From: Effrenium voratum
Taxonomy: Eukaryota > Sar > Dinophyceae > Suessiales > Symbiodiniaceae
Direction of reading: 5' to 3'
NCBI GenBank assembly: GCA_963377175.1
Contig: CAUJNA010002768.1
Span: 35,001-99,000 of the forward strand
DNA: 64,000 nucleotides
Made by a program: the position numbers and the translations under genes. The notes under the pieces were generated by a model that saw nothing but the letters and a program-made list of their open reading frames with translations, had not been told where the DNA came from and did no database searches. Below, piece by piece: positions 35,501-43,058 of this stretch; position 1 is the stretch's first letter, and the number at the start of each line of letters is the position of its first letter.

Positions 35501-38500
35501 ACCGTTTCTCGCATCCCGCGCTTGCAATTTTCGGTCGAAAGGAATTTCGCCCTTCGGGGGCAAGGGGCCGTGCTCTCTCAATGAGGTGAACTTCGGATAC
35601 CCTCCAGGCGATTCCATGGAAGCTCCCACCCCTTTGGAAAATTTGGATATTTGCAGAGGCCTTCTGAGGGAGTGCAAAGATCCGGCCGCATAATCCGATG
35701 ATGCCGACCTGCAGGGAGCTGGCCAGCCCACGAGCTGCGCGTGTTTTCCCGTTCTCCGAACTCCGAAACATCGCCTCAAGGATTTCCAGGAAGTGGATGC
35801 CCCCGGGCGCCGGGTGCGTTTCTTTGTTTTTTTGTTTTCTCCTGCGAGGCACCGGTGGATGGTCGCTGCGAACATGCAGTTCGAGGGGCACGAGTACTTC
35901 ACTGTGACGTGGAGGCCGTCCCACGTCCTCACGGCACGGGACCCTCAGTCCACGGGTCCCTGGCCGCTGGTTCTTTGTTTTTGCAGCATGGCAGGGGTGT
36001 GGTTTTGTTTGAGGTGTACCCATATTGATCTGTTTTGGGGTGGTTTTAAAGACAATCTAAAGTGTAAACCACGTTTGTTTGTTGCGAGAGCGACTCTTTC
36101 CAACTGTTTCTCTATTTCCAAGGGGCGAAGCTGTGAGCAACCCAAAAACACAACTGGAGACCCAACCAAACAGAAGTGAGTTTCCAGGGAAACGTGGATG
36201 GCTCAAAAGAAGTCAACACTTTCTGTGTGCGCTGTATGCCACTAAAATGGTCCAGCCCCAAAAAGTGACTAAAACTCAGGAATCCAGTCGTTCCCAGAGG
36301 TCCAGAAACAAGCCCGTGGGAATCTTACCTTGACGCTTGCTGCATGGTTTGTGGGCTTGCACTGCCGAAGCAACTCAGACTCATGGCGATTCCTTTCGTG
36401 AACAATTTGAACATGGTTGGGGGTGTTGCGGGCCACGTTCTTAGAGGCTCTCAGCCTTGTTTCAAGCTGCGAACCCTGTGGAAGATGTCACTTGAAGGGA
36501 CCTGGGTTCTCCTCCAGACTATTTTCCATTTTAAAGCAGACTAGATATGGTTACCACAATCTGAACACATGATTCTGTACCCGTATCGGACCTCAAATTG
36601 GCACAACGTTTGTCCCTTTGGGTTTCGGTTAGAATCCCACAAGGGGGAGATACCAACTCAAAGAAAGGCGAGGCACTTCTTGTTGCAACTGTTCCTTTCG
36701 CCCAAAGCGCTTCATCGATCGACCGTTGGATTCATCGCTTCGATCCGTTCGCCAGGCCTCGGCGCCGCATCCTGGCCACGGTGAACCGAGGCCAGGGCAG
36801 CTACGCGGAGTACATGAAGGCGGGTGGCGTGGGATGTGTTGGATTACATGGACTTATAGTATACAATATATACATATACACATATGTGTATGTGCACATA
36901 TGGTACCCTCCCCAGGAACTACCCAAAACCAAAAAAGCCTGAACATCATACATATGTAGGGTTTTCCTTTTAGTTTCCCTTTGAAAAAAAAAAGGATTCT
37001 TGAGGTGAAAAGGGGTACCAGGCCAAACCTGTCACGAAACATGAAGCGACTCAGGGTTGTGCTTTCATGCCTACCACGGGGCAGATTGGTGGATGTGGCA
37101 GATCAGGCGTCTTTGTGTCCCAAAGTTCTGTTTCTTCGGTTTGGCGTGGAACATGTTCTGGGCACAATCGCGTGCTCTTGGCTTGCAGGCGGTTCGCCTA
37201 TGACCTTCCTTGCCTTTGAACATCTCATTTTGGCATGGTCTGTAGGGGGCAGAGTTTTCTTGGTGCTGCCAATATATGTGTGCATGAGTCATATAAACTT
37301 GCCCCATGCTGCGTGGCGCCTTCGCGGTGCGTGTGCAAGGTGATCTCAACATGCTGGGAAGTTGAAGAGTTGAACCTAAACCCCAAGTGGTGTGTCTCCA
37401 TTCGATGTCCCACAAAGGGTCCCTTAAAATTAACAGTTCACGCCCAAAGATGCAAGGACAAGTTCCCGTTGAGCATTCCAAATTTGGTCCCGACTTCTCT
37501 GCTGCCCAGTTTTTTGCTTGGATTGTTTTTCAAAATCAAGCCTGTGGGACGACCATTTGCGTTCGCAGAACTGTGGCCCCCAGTCCTTTTGCCGCGAGGT
37601 GATGCCATCTAAAGGTGTCGCAGCGGCCCGAGTGGGCGAAGGGCGAGATCGGTCGGCCCAAGCAATGGTCTGTATTTGCTGTCATCTACCGCCGAATGAC
37701 ACGTACACGCAGAACAAGATACCGCTAGGAAATGGGGGGCACAACAAGTGTTGACTGTGGCTCGTGTGCCAACCAACCCATCATGAACTACCAACAAAAC
37801 TACACGTGGGGCGGGGCCTGGGCAACGACATATCACGACCTGAGGTTCCGTCCGGTACCCCATGTTTCCCTTGGGGGTGGTGGTTTGGGGATAGTGGAAA
37901 CCATCTCACAACATCCTGTTTTGTCCATGGTCCATGGGGTCGGGACCTGGGGCCCTGTACGAGGTCTAAGTTTCTCCATGTGTGCGTTTTCAGGTGTGTT
38001 TTGTATAGTTCATCCAAATTGAGATGCTTTTGATGTTTCCCACTGGGGGTTGTCCACGTGGGTTTGTCTTTCGAGAGAAGGCAACTCCACACCGGCTTTG
38101 GGTTTCCTTTGTTTTGAATTAATCCCGAAGAGGCCGTCTCTCAGAAAGATAGACCCAAGTGAGGAATTGGGCTGTCTTGGTTTTGGTAACGGTTGGTTTG
38201 AGCAGGTGAGTTTCCCGGGGCTCGGGTTGATGTTTTAACCCCATTGAAATGGAATTGGGGGAGGGATTTCGACCCTAGAAGTTGCATTGGTTCCATTTTC
38301 CCTATGAAGAACCCATCCCCAACACCCCCCTCTCCTTCGGGGATTTGCCCAGGACTCACCGGGACTCCCCTGGGACTCGCCTCGGGAACCTTCGAGAACC
38401 CTTTTTCGGCCCAGGACGTGGTGCTGGTGGTCCTTTGCTGCGTGGGGCTCTTCGTGTTTAGGCGAGTTGAGTCGGCATGTGTCGCGAAAGCTTTGCAGAA

Positions 38501-40967
38501 TCCATTTAGCCGAAAGCTGTGGGCTCTCTGCCCAGATAGGCGAAAAGGGGTGGTTTGAGGCAGCTTTCAGGGAGGGTGGGCTGTTGGGGATACCACCCTC
38601 TTTTATTTTCTATAAGCTCGGATGTGGGTGGACAAATCCAGTGCTGGTTGGTGTGTTCAAAAAACAACAGGCTGATTTTTGGGCATGGGTCGCAAATGAG
38701 CAAGGGGTGGGTATTTGACAACAAGAGCAACGATCATACGAGAGCTCGGGAGGTTTCCATGCACCCAGACACATTGTCCGGGTTCAAGTTGTCAAGGGTT
38801 CTATGTCAATTGCCTTTGTTGGGGGCGGCTTGCTTTTGCATTTTGGATTTACGTGACTCGAGTGGAGCCTGAGGCATTGCCACTTCTGAAAAGTTCTATA
38901 CAATGACAATGTGAAATCCCTGGAACCTGCTGTGGATGGTTGCGAAATCCGCTTCTCGCACCACGAAAGGAAACCATGGTTGAAACCAAAACGTTTGTTG
39001 TCGTGTTTACGTTGTGGTGAAATCAGGGTTTCTGAACGGTGGTGCAGGAGCTTGTCCATCCACAGTGCTACCCCTCTTTTTAACGATGGACGTGGACGGG
39101 GGACGTGTATTTTCGTCCAATGCCCGAAGTCATCGTCTGTATCGGGGCAAGTGAGGAAACGGTTGTGCCTGGCCTAAAGACGACCCAAGCACAAGGATGG
39201 CAGAATTTGGTTGGTTTCTTTTGGTTTCTGTTTTCTTGCCATTCACAAAACAACATTTTCAACTTGGGTTTCAGTTGGGTCTTACTTGGCCATTTGGTTT
39301 TGGTTTCCTTTATTCACTTCCCCATTCGAACATGGAATCGCCCCCAAACGGGGTTCCAACCCTTATTTTCTGCCGTCATTGGTTGCAGGGAGTCAGAGGA
39401 ATCGCTTCAAAGTACGATCAACCATGTGACCCTTATGACACATCCGGAAGCAGATCCTTTGGAAGTGTTGCACGACGCCCTGTTGGTATCCAAGTGTTGT
39501 TTTCCCCCTTCAAGCAGGGGATTTCTCGGAGCCCTGTTTCACTAAGCGTTTGCGAGTGGTGTCAAAACGGGCCGCCAGTTGCGAATTGAGCGGCCAATTC
39601 GTTGCGCTGGGTTGCAGCTGTGGGGAGGTTTCTTGTTCTCCCGGAAATGGGTTGGAAGGACCCCAACTGAACCATACCGCAGGGTTTCCGAGCCATTTTC
39701 GTTTCTGGAATCTCAAGTGTCGTTTCAATGGAAGCCACCGGTAAGTTGGTCACACCTTTTGATTTGGGAAAATCCAGCTTTACCCCCCTCGAACGATTCC
39801 TTCTGAGACACCCCCCTCAAATTCCAGATGGTTTCGACTGTCAGGCTGGATGCCAATTCTCTGCAGGCGGGGGCAACTTGGGGCTTGTTTTTGGTGGCAA
39901 CTGGGCGTGACTTCCTTGGAAGGGAATCCATTTTCGACGCAGATCTATTTGGGTCGGTGCTATTGTGCTTGGAATGAGCTGACACCGAACAAACCAATCC
40001 TTGGAAGACCCTTTGAAGCGCTGAAAAGAAGTGCATCTCTGGGGCGCGATTCCTCCTGTTCTTCTCAACCATCGCTTTTGTCAGAAAACAAGCAACAATA
40101 ATTGAGCCATATTATTCCTCTGATGCTAATACGGATGCTGAGGACAAGAGTGCGACACATCGCCTTAGGCCTTCTGCCTTGGGGAGTGAGAAGAATAAGA
40201 AGAAGCAGAGAGGTTGAGAGGAGCAGGTTGGGCAGACCTCCTGCACAAAGGAAGAGCAAAGTCTTGGTAAACCAACTTTTCAGGCAGATCACATGTACCA
40301 TCATGCAATTGGCTAATTTCATGGGACCTCTTTCCTTTGGCTAGTTTTCAGACTTATGCTCAGGTGTTAGCCATTGAGATTTTCACGCTGATGCAAACTA
40401 CTGGAGTATTCGAAGCAGACGCCTTTTGCATCAAAGTTGCATGCCGTAAACTGATGCAGAAGTCAGTAAAACAAGTGTAAGCCAAACAATTCCTGGATCG
40501 AGAGTCATCAAGAGAAGTTTGAGACGCTGCTTCCATGGCACTTGACCATATTTGTGAGCAAGCCAGAAACTGCATCATGGGCAAATTTGCTGATTGGCAG
40601 ATTCGAACACATCACTTTGCACATGAAAATGCCACTCCTGTTAAAAGTTATCTCAGAAATGTCACTTAAAGGCCAGGTTCCAACTGTGCTCGCAGAAGGA
40701 ACCAACCCCCTGTTTCCTACATCCCTGTCACAGATTGTTTGGTCCTAGAGAAATGAACAACTGCAAAAAAACTTAAGTATCATCATAACACATCAAATAA
40801 GCCTGAACCTAATATTGCATAGCGTGGTGATAAAGCTTTTCGCCCCCACTTCTGGATTCACCTCACTTTCTCAGTGCGAAGACGTCGAAACGGCCTGCGA
40901 CCGTTTTTTTCAGGCGAAGCGGCCGCCTGAGATCGCGGAGGATGGCGGCGCGGGCGCAGGCGGGTAG
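18533..40967 (+). CDS. Long multi-exon gene model, unknown membrane protein (22 exons)
   Basis: I joined 22 GC-rich coding islands using AG|G acceptors and GT or GC donors. Lengths and phases close without a stop to 635 residues plus TAG at 40965-40967. The first exon starts at an AG|G, so the true 5' end lies further upstream. Hydrophobic segments are IVFSGMLCVVVIYLLVPPAW near the N-terminal side and DVVLVVLCCVGLFVF close to the C-terminus, the latter followed by RRAKR and an acidic Gly-rich tail. That suggests a membrane protein with a short cytosolic tail. I recognise no domain. Donor choice was free enough that phase agreement is only partial support. It may be two genes split near 28.6-30.7 kb. 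Confidence 0.4.
18684..18787. mobile_element. Family A element next to a splice donor
   Basis: Left arm ACAACATCCATTTCGCAGCA, right arm AGTGGCGCGAAATGGATTTC in inverted orientation. The interior ATTGGTGGTTTATCAACCAG recurs reversed in other copies (TGGTTGATGAACCACC at 35427). It begins about 20 nt after the proposed donor at 18665. Confidence 0.6.
18898..18990. mobile_element. Family B element, partial
   Basis: GGGTGTGTCGTTTTTAGGGG, ACTCCCCAAAATGGCTTCGG and CAACCAACCCCAGAAAAGG, the usual family B order. The right terminal inverted repeat is not recognisable. Confidence 0.55.
19785..19888. mobile_element. Family B element, rearranged right end
   Basis: TTTTTTGGGGTACCCCCAAAA at the left, CTTTTGGTTCCCTTTCAAC in the middle, ending GGGGTGTGTGTCC. 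The arms are recognisable but not perfectly inverted. Confidence 0.5.
19974..20065 (+). CDS. Long-gene exon 2 of model, transmembrane segment
   Basis: 92 nt after CTGTCAG|G, donor GTAGGA. Reads ERRCCEDG then IVFSGMLCVVVIYLLVPPAW, a good membrane-spanning helix of about 20 residues with charged residues on its N-terminal side. Strong G/C third positions. Confidence 0.55.
21052..21118 (+). CDS. Long-gene exon 3 of model
   Basis: 67 nt after GGCTCAG|GG, donor GTGCGA. Reads EDLGATTAPVEGRRAGWVPS in the phase left by the previous exon. Other frames are open (GRISAPPRPLWRGGEP). A family A arm (TTGGACGAAATCCATTTCGC) lies 30 bases downstream. Confidence 0.4.
21449..21490 (+). CDS. Long-gene exon 4 of model
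   Basis: 42 nt after TTTTGCAG|G with a GC donor (GCTAGC). Reads LMRAGFRFPVGFC, hydrophobic. In phase 0 the same acceptor opens a longer frame (VDESRFSVSRGFLPAS), so the exon extent is uncertain. Confidence 0.3.
22008..22120 (+). CDS. Long-gene exon 5 of model
   Basis: 113 nt after GTTAAG|G with a GC donor (GCTCCC). Reads PFDPHVFATFRSGPERLQ, then FYQRTTSWVMPRMETCP. The frame closes at TGA 22129-22131 just after the donor, so either it splices here or this is a C-terminus. Confidence 0.5.
22566..22660. mobile_element. Family B element, partial
   Basis: AACCCCCAAAAATGGGGTGG, TTTGGTTTCCCTTTAAACCA and GTCCCAAAAAGAGCAACCCC in the usual order. It lies in the intron between the exons at 22008 and 22801. 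Confidence 0.5.
22801..23033 (+). CDS. Long-gene exon 6 of model, basic region
   Basis: 233 nt after GCGCAG|GG with a GC donor (GCAATC); the largest exon of the model. Reads DSEVPADILLGTSSFLFL followed by a strongly basic stretch (RPTLVKRIAKEKRHFKEQ) and LDRVFLGADTVDASK. Third positions are only about half GC. The frame stays open to 23093. Confidence 0.4.
23251..23415 (+). CDS. Long-gene exon 7 of model
   Basis: 165 nt after TTATGCAG|G, phase 0, donor GTGTCT. The second half is helix-rich and convincing (LLHEACARVQEILP, VSTNLVAGRPAEL). The first half is AT-richer and could be intron. The donor runs into a long GT microsatellite. Confidence 0.45.
23416..23527. repeat. (GT)n microsatellite at a 5' splice site
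   Basis: About 45 GT units from 23425, interrupted once by TTTGTGTG near the end. It begins within ten bases of the proposed donor GTGTCTGC, so it forms the start of the intron. Confidence 0.95.
23529..23580. mobile_element. Family A element, minimal 52-bp copy
   Basis: CTGTGGATGGACGAAATCC at the left and GCAACCATCCACATG at the right, with only about 20 bases between. Inserted directly beside the GT microsatellite. Confidence 0.65.
24322..24373 (+). CDS. Long-gene exon 8 of model
   Basis: 52 nt after GATCTCAG|GGC with a GC donor (GCCGGT). Reads GASADMPLLVPLKSLEA. Without splicing the frame ends RSF then TGA at 24385-24387. The join to the next exon reads LEAG/WSTQ in phase. Confidence 0.45.
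25243..25305 (+). CDS. Long-gene exon 9 of model
   Basis: 63 nt after CGCGCAG|GC, GC donor (GCGCCG). Reads WSTQLPANVAWHFDITSEDL with almost all third positions G or C; a very convincing coding island. A GT donor eight bases further would change the phase. Confidence 0.5.
25484..25575. mobile_element. Family A element, left arm and interior
   Basis: CAGTGGATGGACGAAATCCA, then CGCACCACCTAAGGAACCC and ATGATTCGATTCCCTGTAAA. It sits in the 290-nt intron between exons at 25243 and 25596 and so makes up about a third of it. Confidence 0.6.
25596..25655 (+). CDS. Long-gene exon 10 of model
   Basis: 60 nt after GAGCTAG|GC, donor GTTTTT. Reads ILGQKILAVQQTKLQAGTA, helix-like, with G/C third positions. 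Phase 1 on both sides. Confidence 0.5.
27528..27577 (+). CDS. Long-gene exon 11 of model
   Basis: 50 nt after TTTCAAG|GA with a GC donor (GCTTTG). Reads VEAESNGFISLLGNST in phase with both neighbours. The next intron would be only 90 nt. An alternative frame (ESKRSPTASSRFWE) also exists. Confidence 0.4.
27668..27739 (+). CDS. Long-gene exon 12 of model
   Basis: 72 nt after GATCGAG|GAT with a GC donor (GCGCCA). Reads DGTLGRVEAEGSGRIVPEKC followed by QCGT, with strong G/C third positions. The donor lies inside sequence resembling the left part of a family A element. Confidence 0.5.
27740..27843. mobile_element. Family A element starting at a splice donor
   Basis: CGCCACGAGGAAACCATACC ... GGTTTCTGAGCGGTGGT ... 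GTGTCCATCCACAGTA matches the copy at 38930-39066 from its CGCACCACGAAAGGAAACC onward. The left terminus is replaced by exon sequence. Confidence 0.55.
28440..28627 (+). CDS. Long-gene exon 13 of model, frame change at about 28495
   Basis: After CCTGAAG|GAG the first frame reads ELLSQDSETLGFLPNDGCT and can leave at the donor GTTGTG (28545), giving the 105-nt exon used in the model. From about 28495 the next frame has the better codon bias, reads NEHAFDVEKTPSNGAGCALK ... LYTSAYVLKGRSLGLNFQ and ends at TGA 28625-28627. A single missing C in the CCCC run at 28493-28496 would join the two. Either a splice, a frameshift mutation or a base-call error is possible. Confidence 0.4.
28928..28967 (+). 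CDS. Long-gene exon 14 of model
   Basis: 40 nt after GACCGAAG|GTG with a GC donor (GCGTCC). Reads VIGYRGSGRGGQK with G/C third positions. Unspliced, it would end at TAA 28994-28996 (GVRSTELPG), so it could instead be a C-terminus. Confidence 0.35.
29781..29884. mobile_element. Family B element, complete
   Basis: 104 bp with perfect outer ends CATG...GGG / CCC...CATG. Arms CGTGTCTCTTTTTGAGGGT and CCCCCCAAAAAGGACCGACC. The interior is palindromic (GGTTTGAAAGGGGAAGCC). Confidence 0.7.
30747..30796 (+). CDS. Long-gene exon 15 of model
   Basis: 50 nt after GAGCCAG|GC with a GC donor (GCTCGA). Reads KLLGSIDTKLQVFNGE; third positions almost all C or G. An upstream ATG (30737) gives MEPGKLLGS in the same frame, so this might be a first exon of a separate gene instead. 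Confidence 0.5.
31161..31230 (+). CDS. Possible extra exon
   Basis: After TTCTGGAG|GCC in phase 0 the frame reads AHWSMLTDRSGRTRLLDFWP, which would fit between the exons at 30747 and 32821. The competing frame (PIGPCLLTALGGRGSW) is equally good, so I left it out of the model. End approximate. Confidence 0.25.
31832..31905 (-). CDS. Minus-strand exon candidate
   Basis: On the minus strand, after GCGCAAG|GG, the frame reads LALDQKTLDMLRQLQPSLVL and NSRR up to a GTCAAA donor. Helix-forming. The plus strand here also has open frames, and the long gene is on plus, so it would have to be nested in an intron. Confidence 0.25.
32821..32885 (+). CDS. Long-gene exon 16 of model
   Basis: 65 nt after TTCGCGAG|GGC, donor GTCGGT. 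Reads GADFGRLAGVLGRREGCRPA in phase. An overlapping frame (DADGFARAQTSGASQ) is also open. Confidence 0.4.
33351..33452. mobile_element. Family B element, complete
   Basis: Left GGGGTTTCTGTTTTTGAAGG and TACCCCTTTT, right CCCCCAGAAAGGACAGACCC, with the interior GTTGGATTTTAAGGGACACC. Lies in the intron between exons at 32821 and 35715. Confidence 0.65.
33793..33977 (+). CDS. GC-rich coding-like island, frame unresolved
   Basis: After TTCCGGCACAG|G all three frames look protein-like. Phase 0 reads VRKQSGAYELKAAAKTGSRG and stops at TAG 33975-33977. Phase 1 reads GGLRAEGGCENGFSGL. The phase needed by the long-gene model stops at once, so it is not included there. Confidence 0.25.
35271..35476. mobile_element. 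Two family A copies in tandem
   Basis: Copy one runs CTGTGGATGAACCTGAGAAACC ... GTTTCTCAACGGTGTTGCACCC; copy two starts CTGTGGATGGACAAAATCC (35370) and ends near GGATTTCGCAACC. The second contains TTGATGAACCACCTATCAAC, a small internal palindrome seen in other copies. Confidence 0.65.
35715..35813 (+). CDS. Long-gene exon 17 of model
   Basis: 99 nt after ACCTGCAG|G, donor GTGCGT. Reads ELASPRAARVFPFSELRNIA then SRISRKWMPPGA, basic with G/C third positions. The proposed intron to the next exon is only 35 nt. The alternative is a continuous frame through it starting LKDFQEVDAPGRR. Confidence 0.4.
35849..35969 (+). CDS. Long-gene exon 18 of model
   Basis: 121 nt after CTGCGAG|G, donor GTTCTT. 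Reads HRWMVAANMQFEGHEYFTVT, WRPSHVLTARDPQSTGPWPL. About 80% or more of third positions are G or C, one of the best coding islands in the window. The NMQFEGHEYFTVTW pattern suggests beta-strands; no family recognised. Confidence 0.55.
36123..36175 (+). CDS. Long-gene exon 19 of model
   Basis: 53 nt after TTTCCAAG|GGG, canonical donor GTGAGT. In phase 0 it reads GRSCEQPKNTTGDPTKQ, with a potential NTT glycosylation site. In phase 2 it reads GEAVSNPKTQLETQPNR. The phase was chosen only because it joins both neighbours. Confidence 0.35.
36756..36823 (+). CDS. Long-gene exon 20 of model
   Basis: 68 nt after TTCGCCAG|G, donor GTGGCG. Reads PRRRILATVNRGQGSYAEYM then KA, with G/C third positions throughout. 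The same frame is open upstream (SSIDRWIHRFDPFA), so the exon may start earlier. Confidence 0.5.
38353..38465 (+). CDS. Long-gene exon 21 of model, C-terminal membrane anchor
   Basis: 113 nt after TTGCCCAG|GA, donor GTTGAG. Reads LTGTPLGLASGTFENPFSAQ then DVVLVVLCCVGLFVFRR. The 15-residue hydrophobic run followed by two Arg is a typical single-pass anchor with its positive side inside. Confidence 0.55.
38930..39066. mobile_element. Family A element, full-length reference copy
   Basis: 137 bp. Left CTGTGGATGGTTGCGAAATCC, right GCTTGTCCATCCACAG. The interior pairs CTCGCACCACGAAAGGAAACC with GGGTTTCTGAACGGTGGTGC. No TA duplication visible. No ORF. Confidence 0.7.
40096..40750 (+). pseudogene. 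Decayed coding sequence in the last intron of the long gene
   Basis: AT-richer than its surroundings and free of MITEs. Reads as protein in shifting frames: YYSSDANTDAEDKSATHRLR (from 40110), TYAQVLAIEIFTLMQTTGVF and IKVACRKLMQKSVKQ (40352-40470), then after a shift near 40515, FETLLPWHLTIFVSKPETAS and LLIGRFEHITLHMKMPLLLK through VLAEGTNPLFPTSLSQIVWS to TAG 40747. Internal stops and at least two frame changes indicate a dead copy. Third positions are AT-rich, unlike neighbouring exons. The source gene or element is not recognised. Confidence 0.45.
40914..40967 (+). CDS. Long-gene terminal exon
   Basis: 54 nt after CCGTTTTTTTCAG|GCG. Reads AKRPPEIAEDGGAGAGG and stops at TAG. It follows the membrane segment in phase 0, giving a 19-residue tail with RRAKR at the membrane face. 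The pyrimidine-rich acceptor is the best in this gene. Confidence 0.5.
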   Translation, partial: AKRPPEIAEDGGAGAGG

Positions 40968-41089
40968 GGGCTGGGGGTTTTTCTTTGAAGGTTTCTGCGA
41001 TTAGCAGTTTGAAGGCTTCGGCCGGGCCGGAGCTTTGGGGATTGGATTGAAGGGGTGTTCAGGAGTTGGGGGGGTTCGAGGGTTGATTT

Positions 41090-41881
41090 TCAATCATTCC
41101 CCAGATAGCTGAAAGCTATAGGGGTTCTAACTTCTAATAAAGAAGGGAAAGTGATTTGCGAGATTGAGGGCCGGGTGCTGGGGGGCATGCAGTTGGGGGT
41201 GCTGGTGCAGGTGCTGTTTTGCGAGCTTGACTTCCGGGTGCTAGGGGGCATGCAGTTTCGGGTGCTGGTGGAGGTGCTGTCTTGCGAGATTGACGGCCGG
41301 GTGCTAGGGGGCATGCAGTTTGGGGTGTTGGTGGAGGTGCTGTTTTGCGAGATTGATGGCCAAGTGCTAGGGGTCATGTAGTTTGGGGTGCTGGTGGAGG
41401 TGCCGCTTTGCGAGATTGACGGCCGGGTGCTAGAGGGCATGCAGTTTCGGGTGCTGGTGGAGGTGCCGCTTTGCGAGATTGACGGCCGGGTGCTAGGGGG
41501 CATGCAGTTTGGAGTGCTGGCGGAGGTGCTGTTTTGCGAGATTGACGGCCGGGCGCTAGGGGTCATGCAGTTTCGGGTGCTGCCGCTTTGCGAGATAGGG
41601 GGCATGCAGTTTCGGGTGCTGGTGGAGGTGCTGTCTTGCGAGATTGACGGCCGGGTGCTAGGGGGCATGTAGTTTGGAGTGCTGGTGGAGGTGCTGTTTT
41701 GCGAGATTGACGGCCGGGCGCTAGGGGTCACTCGGGTGCTGGTGGAGGTGCCGCTTTGCGAAATTGACGGCCGGGCGCGAGGGGGCGTGCAGTTTGGGGT
41801 GGCGGTGCAGGTGCTGTTTTGTGTTGCTGTTGGAGGCGCTGCTGACCGTGTGGGCTTATTTCCCGGATAACTGGAAACCAT
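41090..41881 (-). CDS. Ser/Thr-rich repeat ORF on the minisatellite
   Basis: 263 codons from ATG to stop without interruption; repeats of SISQNSTSTSTPNCMPPSTR. Mucin-like composition, many N-x-S/T sequons. No signal peptide and no non-repeat domain, so it may only reflect the 63-bp period. Intact length is mildly suggestive of constraint. Confidence 0.2.
   Translation of the reverse strand: MVSSYPGNKPTRSAAPPTATQNSTCTATPNCTPPRARPSISQSGTSTSTRVTPSARPSISQNSTSTSTPNYMPPSTRPSISQDSTSTSTRNCMPPISQSGSTRNCMTPSARPSISQNSTSASTPNCMPPSTRPSISQSGTSTSTRNCMPSSTRPSISQSGTSTSTPNYMTPSTWPSISQNSTSTNTPNCMPPSTRPSISQDSTSTSTRNCMPPSTRKSSSQNSTCTSTPNCMPPSTRPSISQITFPSLLEVRTPIAFSYLGND
41150..41840. repeat. 63-bp minisatellite, about 11 units
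   Basis: Unit approximately TTGCGAGATTGACGGCCGGG, TGCTAGGGGGCATGCAGTTT, CGGGTGCTGGTGGAGGTGCTG. Units differ by point changes and two have internal deletions (near 41580 and 41733). Because 63 is divisible by three, both strands stay open: plus gives CEIDGRVLGGMQFRVLVEVL, minus gives Ser/Thr/Asn-rich 21-residue repeats over 263 codons (41090-41881). Confidence 0.92.
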
Positions 41882-41883
41882 AG

Positions 41884-42600
41884 ACTTCTAATGAGTGCTG
41901 TTCAGCTCAGGTGCTACCACCCCAACGCAGCACCCGCGCCAGCGCCGGACATGTCCCCGAGCACCCTGCCGTCACGTACTATGTGGATGGCAGGGTGCTA
42001 GGGCGTGTGCTGTTTGAGGTATCGTGGTTGTCGCATCATCCTGATGCTGGCCGCAGCATCATGATGCTGTCAGCAGCACCATGATGCTGTTGAACTGATT
42101 CGGACGTTGTTGCTGCTCTAACTGTCGCGCGTAATGGTTCGTGGCTTGTGTGTCATCATGATGTTGTCAACCACGTTATGATGCTGCTGCAATCGCTGCG
42201 GTGCCGTGTTATGGTTTGCGGGTGTGGTGGCGGGCATAATGCTGTCAACATCAGGGTCGCGAGATGATTTGTGGCTGTGGTATCATCAGGATGCTGCCGT
42301 TGCCATCACCATGATGCTGTGAACATCATCATGATGCTGTCCGCATCATCATGATGCTGTCGAACTCATCAGGACGTCGTCTCTGCCTTTTTTCTGCTAG
42401 ATATGTAGCGCGGAATCGTTTGTGGCTGATGTGTCAGCATCACCCTGTCAACAGCATTGTTTTGCAGATGGACTCACTAGGACGTTGTCTGCGCGTCTAT
42501 GTAGCGCACTATGCTGAGTAGCTGTTGTATTTTCATGATGCTGTCAACATCATCAAGATGCTGTCAACATCATCATCATCATGCCGCCGTGGTGTGCTAT
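41884..42600. repeat. CATCATGATGCTGTC-rich dispersed tandem block
   Basis: Irregular copies of ATCATGATGCTGTCAAC separated by 10-60 bp of related sequence, densest at 42300-42370 and 42535-42580. Longer recurring phrases (GTCGCGCGTAATGGTTYGTGGC, TCAGGACGTYGT) suggest a decayed repeat of about 110-130 bp. No reading frame. Confidence 0.7.
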
Positions 42601-43054
42601 CTGGGGTCTATGCTGGTGTAATTTGAAGCCAACAATACATTCTAGTATCTTTGCTGACACGAGACAGTCCTTTTTTCCCGCCCACTTCGGACGGACCAAA
42701 ATGAAGACCGCGCTAGCTGCCAGTTTGTCATTGGGAGTTCTCCTCTCAACATGATCAAAAGTCATTGCCTGGGTAGATGGATAGACCAAGCCATAGGTGC
42801 GCCCGGAAGTTATTGACTTTTGGTTATACCAACATGGTCATAAAGGTTTACCTTGGTCCTGCCTCTAGCCCACGTGGCTTCAGCCAGGCAGCTCTTTTTT
42901 TTTGGAAGGGGGGGAGCGGTTTGGTCGTGAAGTGGACCTCAGCACCTTACCAGCAGTGGAGTTCGGGACGAGTTGTGTGTGTTGAATCCCAATCCCTCTT
43001 CATGCCCGGAACCCTCGACCCCGAGCACGCAAAGCTTCAACCGCAAACGAACGA

Positions 43055-43058
43055 ACAA

